Source of the DNA: Fomitopsis serialis
Taxonomy: Eukaryota; Basidiomycota; Agaricomycetes; Polyporales; Fomitopsidaceae
Assembly: GCF_022376445.1 (NCBI RefSeq)
Contig: NW_025954979.1
Coordinates: 248,001-312,000, forward strand
Length of the DNA: 64,000 nt
Direction of reading: 5' to 3'
The notes beneath the pieces are model-generated. The model saw only the letters and a list, made by a program, of their open reading frames with translations, searched no databases and was not told the origin of the DNA. Below, piece after piece: positions 35,233 to 45,200 of this stretch (position 1 is the first letter of the stretch; every line of letters starts with the position of its first letter). The position numbers were made by a program, and so were the translations under genes.

Positions 35233-36706
35233 ATGCTCGCTCATCTGCGCACCGTCGCTCCTCGCCGGACACGGCACCATGGTCCGTACTCGGCCGTAGT
35301 CGCGGTCTTGCGACCTCTCGTGCATCTGAAGAGGAAGAATCGGAGTCCTCCATTCCTCTTCCTGCCGCTCAGCGAAAGAAGAAGTCATCCGACGAGAAGG
35401 ACCCTGACTTCTCAAGATGGTTGAACACGACGGGTAAGCTGTACAAGGACCCAGTCAGGCCCGCAACTGGCTTGGTGGAAAAGTAGTTGAGTTCGTCTTC
35501 ATCGCTCAGATGTTGAGCCGCGGTTGACGTGGTGCCATGGGACAGCCGTTTCCGTTGAACCCGTCCTTCAAGCCGCCTACGCCTGTGTCTGGGATACTCC
35601 GTGAACGGATCTACAACGAGTACCTACTCGATCCCGAGCTGTAAATGTGCGGACGCTTTCGGAACGACATGGCATAGCATACAACGCGTCGATGCCATTT
35701 TGAGGTTGCGGGTCTGGAGGAAAGCTGGAGACAGGTTAGTCGCCATTCTCATTGCTGTTGTGCACTGCACACGGTGCTATGATGAGTCAAAATCGATTAG
35801 TCTTTAAGACAAACACATGGTTAAACAAACTTTACCTTTCTGATCTTTCTCCTGTTCTGCAGCGTATTAGAAGATGTACTGATGCGCCGCCAGGTATTTG
35901 AGACTTTACCCTCAGCCAGGACAACACTGACCCATTCTCCTGCTTGGTCCGAATGGCGGAATTAGGAGGTGAGTGCTGCTAGCCCATGTTATGCAGTTAT
36001 GCCGGGTGGATGAGTTCGCGAGTTTGGAAGACCACTGTGGTGCCTTACATCGCCCGGTGTGTTGTTATAACGTTCTCAATCCCACCTGAACTGTTCGCAT
36101 TCAGTTCGATTCGAGACAAAGACATTGATGAATTATTTGCAGAACAAGCCCTGCAAACCGGTTTCCAAGCGGGCATGGAGAGATACTCGGAGTCTCAGAT
36201 GTCATTACGAACCGAGGTCTCACAAAGCTTACAGTGGAGCTGAGTGAGGATGCCATTGAGGCAGATGCTGCGAGCTCTGCCACAAGGACCGTGCACGAGA
36301 CCGGTATCAACGGCTTTTTGGGAACCAATTGTCGAAGGCCAAGTATGTTGCACTATCGGCCCCATCTCTTGATAGTTGGTCGCTGAAGATCTGCAGGATC
36401 CCATTGTCCTACGTGAACTGGAGCGTGCACGTATGCAAGATCGGAGCCGAGCGAAGCCGTTGCCGACGGCAAGGATGCACAAGCTCGTATCCCTCATCCC
36501 AAGGAGGAGGTACATGCTCTCGTACATCGACTGGTCGGTCCAGCATCAAGTTCGTCGATGTCGGCGGCGCGTACGTCGATGTTGATGACCGTTTGGCGAG
36601 GTTGAAGGCGGCCAAGCACCGAGCTCAGGTGAAAGCGAAGAGGAGGGCAAGCGTTCATTCGACGAAGGGTGGTGCGAAGTCGAAGGCTGCTGTCGTGACG
36701 CACTGA
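35233..36706 (+). CDS. Bot1 / mS35 mitochondrial small ribosomal subunit protein
   Basis: Fungal Bot1p family (eukaryotic mitochondrial regulator), the mS35 protein of the mitochondrial ribosome. The start ATG at 35233 opens an Arg/Ser-rich, acid-poor presequence suited to mitochondrial import. Then come QRKKKSSDEKDPDFSRWLNT, TGKLYKDPVRPA, NWLGGKVVEFVFIAQM, GQPFPLNPSFKPPTPVS, LRERIYNEYLLDPEL, RVDAILRLRVW, LQTGFQAGMERYSES and, at the end, KFVDVGGAYVDVDDRLARLK plus a basic tail, stop at 36704-36706. Introns are short. Frame breaks occur near 35320, 35460, 35640 and 36190. The family call rests on PLNPxFKPxxPVS...IYNEYLxDPE...RVDAILRL...LQTGFQAGME. Confidence 0.85.
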
Positions 36707-37096
36707 GTAGTGTTTACTGTCTCTAGTTGCTGTTCTGGATATGATACTTGTGATTCACCGCTTTATTAAATTCATTGCTCTCGGGTGTGTATGGCTGTGG
36801 TCGGATTTCAGACTGAGACCTGAAGTCATCTCGCCTTTCACGGCACCGTGTCGGACTGTCTGCACAGAACATTGCAAGCCTTTCTATAATAGCATGAGGC
36901 GTGAGGCCTTGACGCCTAGCTTGTGGACCCCAACTGACGACGATTGTTGAGTGTCGCTTCACGCGGATCTCAGCCACTGACGCGTCTGGTCACGACAAAC
37001 AAGCGACAACACGGAGGCCACTTTGGGATCCAAAATTACGCGTTTGCGTAGAGCTTGAAGCTTCGGTCTGGCCAGTGATTTGTACAGTCCGACACC
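36707..37096. other. Intergenic with CCT7 promoter
   Basis: BOT1 3' flank and CCT7 promoter. ACGCGT occurs at 36980-36985 and 37038-37043, the second only 54 bases before the CCT7 ATG. No gene seen. Confidence 0.5.
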
Positions 37097-39053
37097 ATGC
37101 AACGAGCTATGGTGAGTACATATACCACGAGTCTTCCGACCACGTAAACTGATGTCCGTAGCAACCGACCGTAGTCCTCCTCAAGGAGGGCACGGATACC
37201 TCACAGGGCAAGCCCCAGCTCCTCTCGAATATCTCCGCATGCCTCGCCATCGCCGAGACACTGTCGAGCACCCTCGGACCTCGCGGGATGGACAACTGAT
37301 TGTTCCGAACGTGGCGAGGCGCAAATCACGAACGATGGCGCGACGATCCTCAAGCTGCTGGATATTGTGCACCCCGCTGCGAGGACGCTCGTAGACATCG
37401 CGCGTGCGCAAGACGCTGAGGTTGGCGATGGGACGACCAGCGTGGTACTGCTGGCAGCGCAGATGTTGAAGGAAGTACGGGGGTACATCGAGGAGGGTGT
37501 AAGCCCCCAGATCATCATGAAGGGATTCCGTCAGGCGAGTCAATTGGTGAGTATTGATTCAATCACATTATGCGCGTCGCCTCATACCATGTGTGTTTTC
37601 AAGGCGCTGGATCGCATAAAAGCCATTCAGGTCACGATTGATAAGGGGGAGCCAGAGTGCGTACATGATTCTTCTAGAGTATGCGCCAGAGGCTGATATA
37701 ACGACTGTAGAAGTTTCCGTTCCCTTCTCCTAAAATGCGCATCGACCGCAATGTCTTCAAAACTTATCCACTCAGAAAAGCCCTTCTTCTCCAAAATGGT
37801 CGTTGACGCTGTACAATGTCTCGATCAGGAGGACCTCAACGAGTCTCTCATCGGCGTGAAGAAGATTCCCGGTGGCGGCATGCAGGACTCGCTTCTCATC
37901 AGTGGTGTCGCATTCAAGAAGACGTTCACGTATGCGGGTGCTGAGCAGCAGCCAAAATCTTTCCATAATCCTCTGATCGTCTGCCTGAATGTCGAGCTCG
38001 AGCTCAAGGCGGAAAAGGACAATGCGGAGGTCCGTGTTGAGGCTGTCTCCGATTACCAGGCGATCGTGGACGCGGAGTGGGAGATCATCTACAGGAAACT
38101 GGAGGCTATCGAGAAGACTGGCGCTAAGGTCGTGCTGAGCAAGCTTCCCATCGGCGACTTGGCGACTCAATGGTTTGCGGACCGCGAAATCTTTTGCGCT
38201 GGTCGTGTTCCCGCTGGCGACCTGCAGAGAGTTGTGCAAGCCGTCGGCGGCTCTGTCCAATCCACCTGCACGGATATTAGGCGTGAGCATCTCGGCACAT
38301 GCGGACGCTTCGAGGAGCGTCAGATCGGAGGCGAGAGGTACAATGTCTTCGAAGAATGTCCGAAGGCGAAGACTTGTACCTTGATTTTGCGCGGCGGTGC
38401 GGAGCAGTTCATCGAAGAGGTCGAGCGCAGTCTGCACGATGCCATCATGGTGGTCAAACGCGCCGTCAAGAATGGCGACGTCGTCGCTGGCGGAGGCGCC
38501 ATCGAGGTACGGATGGATCGGCCGCTGCTGTTACCGGATCCGGGTGTACTAACGCAGGGGTGTACCTTTCGACAGATGGATCTCTCCGCCCACATCCGCA
38601 AACACGCTCTATCGATCCCTGGCAAGCTTCAGCTCGTAATGATCGCCTTTGCCAAGGCGCTTGAAATTATTCCTCGGCAAATTTGCGATAATGCTGGTCT
38701 CGACTCCACGGACGTCCTGAACAAGCTGCGCATGAAGCATGCGAATGGCGAGAAGTGGCATGGTGTTGACGTCGACGGCCCTGAAGGCGTGCGGGACAAC
38801 ATGGAGGCTTTCGTCTGGGAGCCCAGTTTGGTCAAGGTCAACGCAATCAGCAGCGCCACGGAGGCAGCGTGCCTGATTCTTAGCATTGACGAGACGGTTC
38901 GCGGGCCACAAAGCGAAGCTGTGAGTGGATCGTGTAGTTCGAAGCTGGATCGCTGACGAGCTTTTCCGGCAGCCGGGCACGGGTCCGAGAGCACCTCCTG
39001 GGACGGCTCAGCGCGCGTTGCGGGGCCGGGGTCGGGGGATGCCTCGGCGGTGA
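37097..39053 (+). CDS. CCT7: CCT7: T-complex protein 1 subunit eta
   Basis: Subunit of the cytosolic TRiC/CCT chaperonin that folds actin, tubulin and WD proteins. Exon 1 encodes only MQRAM (ATG 37097), followed by [20 protein letters not shown] and [13 protein letters not shown]. Conserved motifs include [36 protein letters not shown] (nucleotide binding), [51 protein letters not shown] sequence, [52 protein letters not shown] and [20 protein letters not shown]. The last exon adds a Gly/Arg tail ([11 protein letters not shown]), stop at 39051-39053. Frame breaks lie near 37295-37310. Length matches the family. Confidence 0.95.
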
Positions 39054-39400
39054 AAGACTAGAGTTGCACGAATAGTATTGTATCAATAGTGCTTCCGAGA
39101 GCATTAGTTCTGACCTATTGCAGTGTTCATGAGTGATCATGTGACCGCGACTGAGGCGCGTCTTGAAGGGCATAACGCCATCAACACGAGAAGTACGCAA
39201 TCCACGCAAGAGCTTACGACCATCTCTTCCCTTTATCGCTGGTGTGCTTCCAACGCATGACCGCGTAATGCGGAGCACCATGCTCAACAACGGACCCTTG
39301 ACGGATATGCGGGGCCCGCGCGCGAGTATAAGTACAACCTGTCGCCCAGAAGGTGTCTGTCGGACGATCCTCGCTCAACGGCTGCTCTGCTTCTGCCGAT
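39054..39400. other. Intergenic, CCT7 to MFS permease
   Basis: 3' flank of CCT7 and promoter of the permease. A TATAAG element lies at 39327-39332, 69 bases before the ATG. No gene seen. Confidence 0.5.
39327..39332 (+). promoter_or_regulatory. TATA-like element of MFS permease gene
   Basis: TATAAG in a GC-rich context, 69 bases before the ATG at 39401. Assignment from position and sequence only. Confidence 0.35.
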
Positions 39401-41733
39401 ATGTCTACCGTACTCCGCACGTTCAACGCGGGCTCCGACAAGGACAGCGACGGCAAGCTTGGCAGCTCCGTCAGTCTCGAGCAAGTCCCTTCGCTCGGAG
39501 TGCCGATCGAAGAGAAGGGTGGCTTATGGCGTCGGTCGAAGCGCGATCTGGACAGCGTCGCGACTCAGCCGTCTGTGTTCGACGATCCCGCTACAGTCGA
39601 CATGTACAGACCGTCCCCGGTTTACGAGAGCGCGCACCGCTTCGACCCCCTTGCGCGGTGGACATGGCGGGAGGAGATTGTAGGTGTGCTTACCGCGTAT
39701 AGATCGGCTCGTCTGACCATCTGAATCGCAGCCTCTCGTTCGCAAGATTGACTGGCTTATAATGGTCTGGGCATGGTTAATGTTCTTCGCCTTGGATTTG
39801 GACCGCGCGAACATCTCGCAGGCCAACACGGACAACTTTTTGCCAGACTTGGGCATGACGACTAACGACTTCAACACGGGGAATATGTTATTCAAGGTAC
39901 GTTGCCTACGAGCGGTGGTATTCTATATATACTCACTGTGTATGTCTTTCCATAGGTTTGCTTCTTGATCGCCGAGCTTCCTTCGCAGCTCGTCTCGAAG
40001 AGGATCGGTCCCGACGTTTGGATTCCCAGTCAGGTGAGCGACCTTATTCAGCGAACTACGTTGTTGCTCATTGCCTATAGATGGTTCTGTGGAGCATCGT
40101 GTCCCTCGCCCAGTATTGGCTGACGGGGCGTGGCTCCTTCCTCGCGACACGGTAAGTGCTTCGTTGCCTATAGATATGCCGATCTCTGATTCGTGAAATA
40201 GCTGCCTTCTCGGTTTCATGCAGGGAGGCTTTATCCCGGATGTCATCCTCTACCTGTCCTATTTTTACACTAGAAGAGAACGTGAGTCACCGCTCGGCGG
40301 TTCTGTCTCCTGCTCACATGCTCACATTATGTGCCTGTAGTCACGATGCGGCTCGCGTGGTTCTGGGTCTCTAACTACGTGGCCGCCCTTGCTAGTGCTT
40401 TCCTTGCTACAGGTATTTTGAAGTTGGACGGCGTCCGAGGGCAGGCTGGGTGGCGATACATGTTTCTGATTGAAGGCGGTTTGACGCTTCTCATTGGACT
40501 GGCCTCCTTCTACATGATGCCTCCCAGCCCTACGCAAACGAGGGCTTGGTATAGACCAAAGGGATGGTTTACTGAGCGGTACGTGTTGTATTTTATTGAG
40601 GTTTATGCTGCGTACCGATTACATGCAGCGAGGAGACCATTATCGTCAATCGAGTCCTACGAGACGATCCTGCGAAGTCGGATATGCACAATCGACAAGG
40701 TCTCTCGGTTATGCAAATTCTCAAGATCTTGACGGACTGGAGAATGTGGCCGCTCTATATTCTGGGTCTCGTGCACTTGAGTGAGCGTTCTTCTACACTT
40801 GCTTATGGCGACATGCTCATGTCACCGTCTAGTCCCCGTGAACCCCCCACAGACCTATCTGACGCTGACGCTACGCCAGCTTGGTTTCGACACAACCCAA
40901 GCGAATCTTCTCACCATCCCTTCTACCGTGTTGGGCATCATTTTACTCCTTCTCATCTCTTACCTCAGTGAGGTTTTCGACAGTCGGGTCGGCACTTCGG
41001 TGGTCCTCCAGTTCTGGGCGCTCCCGCTGCTCATTGCGCTGTACAAGTTCAACGAGAATACGTCGCAGTGGGTCTACTATGCGGTCGTCACGTTGATCAC
41101 TGGATATCCCTATGTGCACCCAATTCAAGTCGCGTGGGCGTCCGCGAACTCTTACGGAGTTGGGACGAGGACAGTGTCAGCCTCCGTGTATAATATGTTC
41201 GTGCAGGCGGGCGGCGTGGTATCGGTGAGTGCTCTTTGGGCTCTTCGATGTTGTTGCCGATGCTCATATGGGATTACAGTCGTATATCTATCGCGCCGAT
41301 GATGCGGTAAGTAGTCTTCGTTTGTGTCTTGCTACACCGATACTAACACTTCTCGTACTTCTTAGCCACTTTGTGAGTCGATTTGTCCGGTTCTCTGCGT
41401 AGGTCATGCTGACACGTAATAGATCGACGCGGTAACATAGACTTGATCGCCATCACCTGCATGAACATAGCTCTCTACGTCTTGACATGGTTGTTCTATC
41501 GCACCATCAACAAGAGAAGGGAGAGGAAATGGGAGTCGATGACGCCTGAGGTAAGTACCCGTTCAGAGTTCCTCGACAGTACTATCTGAGAGAGACCCGC
41601 CTTAGGAGCAACAAGAATACCTAGATAAGACGACTGACAAGGTATGTTATTCGGGCCCGTTGTACTTCCCGTGGATATGTCTAACTGCTTCTTACAGGGC
41701 AACCAAAGACTCAACTTCCGCTTCGTGTACTAA
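39401..41733 (+). CDS. MFS permease, allantoate/Dal5-like (anion:cation symporter) family
   Basis: Plasma membrane proton symporter of the fungal Dal5/Tna1/Fen2 type, which carries organic anions such as allantoate, nicotinate or pantothenate. ATG at 39401 gives MSTVLRTFNAGSDKDSDGKL, a cytosolic tail, then KIDWLIMVWAWLMFFALDLD, RANISQANTDNFLPDLGMTT, FLIAELPSQLVSKRIGPDVW, SIVSLAQYWLTGRGSFLATR, CLLGFMQGGFIPDVILYLSY and FYTRRELTMRLAWFWVSNYV. These are the helix 1-4 signatures of the family. The second half has TIPSTVLGIILLLLISYLSE, VAWASANSYGVGTRTVSASV and YNMFVQAGGVVS, ending QRLNFRFVY at 41731-41733. Introns are many and short, with a 7-base exon at 41366-41372. The frame is largely intact. 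Substrate not deducible. Confidence 0.9.
41366..41372 (+). other. 7-base microexon in MFS permease
   Basis: CCACTTT between TTAG (41362-41365) and GTGAGT (41373). The preceding intron has a perfect ACTAAC branch site, the following one CTGAC and AATAG. Joined frame reads ADDAPLYRRGNIDL; skipping shifts the frame. Confidence 0.85.
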
Positions 41734-42212
41734 ACACCGCGCAAGAGGCCGCCTTTCGTCGCCTCGATCAAACGCTCTGGGTAGTATTCTCAGCCGTGGA
41801 CTTGTAGACTCTATGGTTGTACTTATAAAATAGACGGACCGGGCGTCCCCGGTGTATGGCTTAGATTGTTCCCATGCGATTGTGCGTGTCCTTCACGCTC
41901 GTCGGATCGTCTCGAAGAAGGTCGGACCAGACATACGGGTGCCTTGTCAAGCTGAGGTTTAAGAGAGTACGTATCCGCCGGAGGATGCAAGTGTTAGTGG
42001 ACAGAGCTTGAGAACCGAGTCGCTGTCGTCGTAGTGCAGGAACGTACTAAGTACACCTTCATGTGGCGGTCAACGCGACGGATTGAACGTGACCGTGTCG
42101 CGATCGCGATCGTGGGGCGGAGTCTGAACGCGTCAGTGGCGGAGGTGGTCCACAGGCGCGCGTGTTGACCGCGTCGCTTAACTTACTTCGCATACTGAGG
42201 ACTCTGGAGAAC
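41734..42212. other. Intergenic with RAD5 promoter
   Basis: 3' flank of the permease and RAD5 promoter. ACGCGTCA lies at 42128-42135, about 80 bases before the RAD5 ATG, with related CG-rich words (TCGCGATCGCGATCG near 42098). No gene seen. Confidence 0.5.
42128..42133 (+). promoter_or_regulatory. MluI cell-cycle box upstream of RAD5
   Basis: AACGCGTCAG context, sharing CGCGTCAG with the first WSS1 copy. Known MBF core in yeasts; use here is inferred. Confidence 0.4.
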
Positions 42213-45200
42213 ATGTCTCAATCGCTAACTGGCGCTCCTCCACCATTCTTTGCAGACTCTGACGACGAAGATGGCACGAAAAATCACGCAAACGATGCGG
42301 ATACCCTTGAGGCACCGTCGAGCTCAGATACTAATGTACCACGGGAACCCGCACTCTTCTTCGCTGACAGTGACGACGAGGAAGAGAATGGAAACGCGCC
42401 TCTTCAGCTTCCTGGGATTGCACTTGACCATGCGATGGCAGACCTCTCCGATGACATAGATATTCCAGAACTGGACGAGCCTCCCAGAGCTTCGAGCGTT
42501 TCCAGCGCATCTTCTGGCGTCCACGAAGCCCAGACATATTCGCGCTCTCCCTCAGTGACAATCGAAGAGCAACCGGAGGAAAGACCAAAGAAGAAGCGAA
42601 AGCTGTCGCTGTCTAGCAATCAGGCACCTACGTCGTTCAATTCGTCTTACCTAGGCTCCTTTCTCGTGCCCAATGCTTGGAGCACTGTACGAGGGTCGGG
42701 ATATGTGAAGTCGGGCGACGAGGTTCGCATTGAACGAGACTCGCCTGAGGACGACACCCCTGCGAGCTCCAGGCAGACGAAGGGGAAGAGTGGCTCAAAC
42801 AAGGATGGCAAGAACAAGGCTGGCAAAAAGCAAATATCCATAGCCACGATGTTCAAGCCGCAGCCGGCAAATGCGACGAAGAAGAAAAAGGATTCGGTGG
42901 TCAGACTGACCAACATGAGGGGATTCGGTGAGGAGACAACGATTGTATCCTGCACTCAGCTAATAGGTGCTTAGAGTTCGGACGGTTGCCCCAGGACGTC
43001 GCATCTTGGGTATCAAAACTGCTGGATCTTGGTACGTCCGTTAACATGACCCATGTACTGAACTGCTCACGAACGTATATGCGAAGATATCGTTGACTTC
43101 CGCGGAAGCACGGTCGTCGATTGCCCTACTACACTCCACTCTGGTGCCGATCTCATCCTCTCCCTTTCTATCTACATCAAGGCTTCCGCCTTCCGCGCAC
43201 CGAGCACATCCGCAGAGGATCAACAGAAGGAGCGCGTAATGTTTGACGAAGGAAAAGAAACCGGGGAGGAGCAGATGCTTCGGGAGCGGAAGCAGGCATT
43301 ACTCAAAATGTTCAAGGTGCTTGACCTCAAGCCTCGGAAAGGAAGTGACTTCACACGGAAACCCCATGGTAAGCTAGACCAGATGGACCTGGAAATGCTC
43401 TCGCAGAGACATGTGGCGAACGAAAAGTCCAAGCCCAAAAAGGAGACCGAACTTGTCGGTGACGGCGAGGAGGTGGAAGTCGAAGAGGAGGGCGAGGAGC
43501 TGTCTGACAATGAGCTTGACCTCATTTACAAGAGGTACTGTACGAATTGTAGATCCATTGAAGTACAAAATGCTGATCAATGCTACTCAGGGCACAGCAG
43601 AACGATCGACAGCTGGGACAGATGGAGCCAGCCGACACCTTCACTTTGACCCTACGAGGTTACCAGAAGCAGGCACTTAAGTAAGCGGTCAGTTGCAACA
43701 TTTGTGTACGTTCGCTGATATTGTTGCCGCCTCAGCTGGATGCATTCCATCGAGACAGGCGTCACGTCCGCACGTGAAGAGACTTCAATGCATCCTCTAT
43801 GGAAGGAGTAAGTTGTATGCATCTGACTAGATCAATATGCCTAGCTGACGGTGCTTAGATATCTATTCCCACTTGAACCTAATAACGGAGTCATCGACTT
43901 GACTGCGGATGACAGAGCGTTCTACTTCAACGAGTATTCTGGCGAATTGAGCTTACAGTTCCCGAAGGCGGAAAGGAAGTGTAGAGGAGGTATCCTTGCG
44001 TACGTCTGCTTACTCACGCGACCAGTGTTCACGCTAACAAGACCTGCAGTGATGGTAATGTACTCTTGCTGCTTATGTCCGTGTCACTGCTAACCGACGC
44101 CACGACGTCTCGATTATCGCAGAGAGTATGTGCCATGTCAGGACTAAACATTACTGTGCTGACTATACATCAGTGGGCATGGGCAAGACTATCATGCTTT
44201 CTGCCCTGATGCAAACCTCTCGAGGACCCGAAGACCCCGCCCCGGATAGCAACGCCAACGCCAGCAAAAAGCGACAGCTCAAGCTCAACAACGCCTTCCG
44301 CTCCGTCAAGCACGATCCAAACACACAACCCGAGCGTGGGCCAGCGGCAACGTTAATCGTCGCACCAACCTCTCTGCTACTGCAGTGGTCCTCCGAACTG
44401 GAAAGATCGAGTAAGCCAGGGACACTGAAGGTCTTGGTGTGGCATAGCCAGAACAGGACAGACTTGGATGCCGCGTTGAGCGGACACAATCCGGTCGACG
44501 TAGTGATCACCTCTTACGGGACGCTAGTGTCGGAACATTCTAAGTCGGAACGATCAAACGGTAGCGGTACTTCGCCGGTCTTCGAAAGTAAGTATCGTCA
44601 TTGATCTGAATGCTACCATCTCTCATTAAGTTGTTGCAAGTTGAATGGCTTCGTAGGTCATGATATCATGTGCTCGTTCTTGCAGGCTGAGATCTGCGTA
44701 CAGGTGTTGTTCTCGACGAAGCTCACCACTGTAAGTCACGGCAGAGCAAGACCGCCAAAGCAGTATATGCTCTTCGTGCGCGACGGCGATGGGCTGCCAC
44801 AGGAACGCCTATCGTCAACAGATTAGAGGACCTCTACTCGTTACTGTTTGTGATCTTTGTTTGCCACTTTTCTACAGCGCTTACGCGCCCCCAGCAAATT
44901 CTTGGACTTTACGCCGTGGTCAAACTACACTTTCTTCCGCTCGTACGTAACGCCGTATCATGGTCCGGGGGAATAGTGATAACAGCTCGTCAGGTTTATC
45001 ACCTTGCCCTTCCTTGCTCGGGATCCCAAGGCAGTCGAGGTAGTACAAGTAATCCTCGAGAGTGTTTTGTTGCGCAGAGAGAAGAACATGCTCGACACAG
45101 ATGGAAAGAAGATTGTCGAACTTCCTCCGAAAGAGGTAAGTTGACCCGCGCATGGACGTGACTTCGAACTTAACTGCAGACGGCTTAGATTGTCGTGGAG

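Noticed and set aside
37772..38437. 221-residue minus-strand open frame inside CCT7
   Set aside because: It is the antisense shadow of the highly conserved, codon-biased CCT7 exon.
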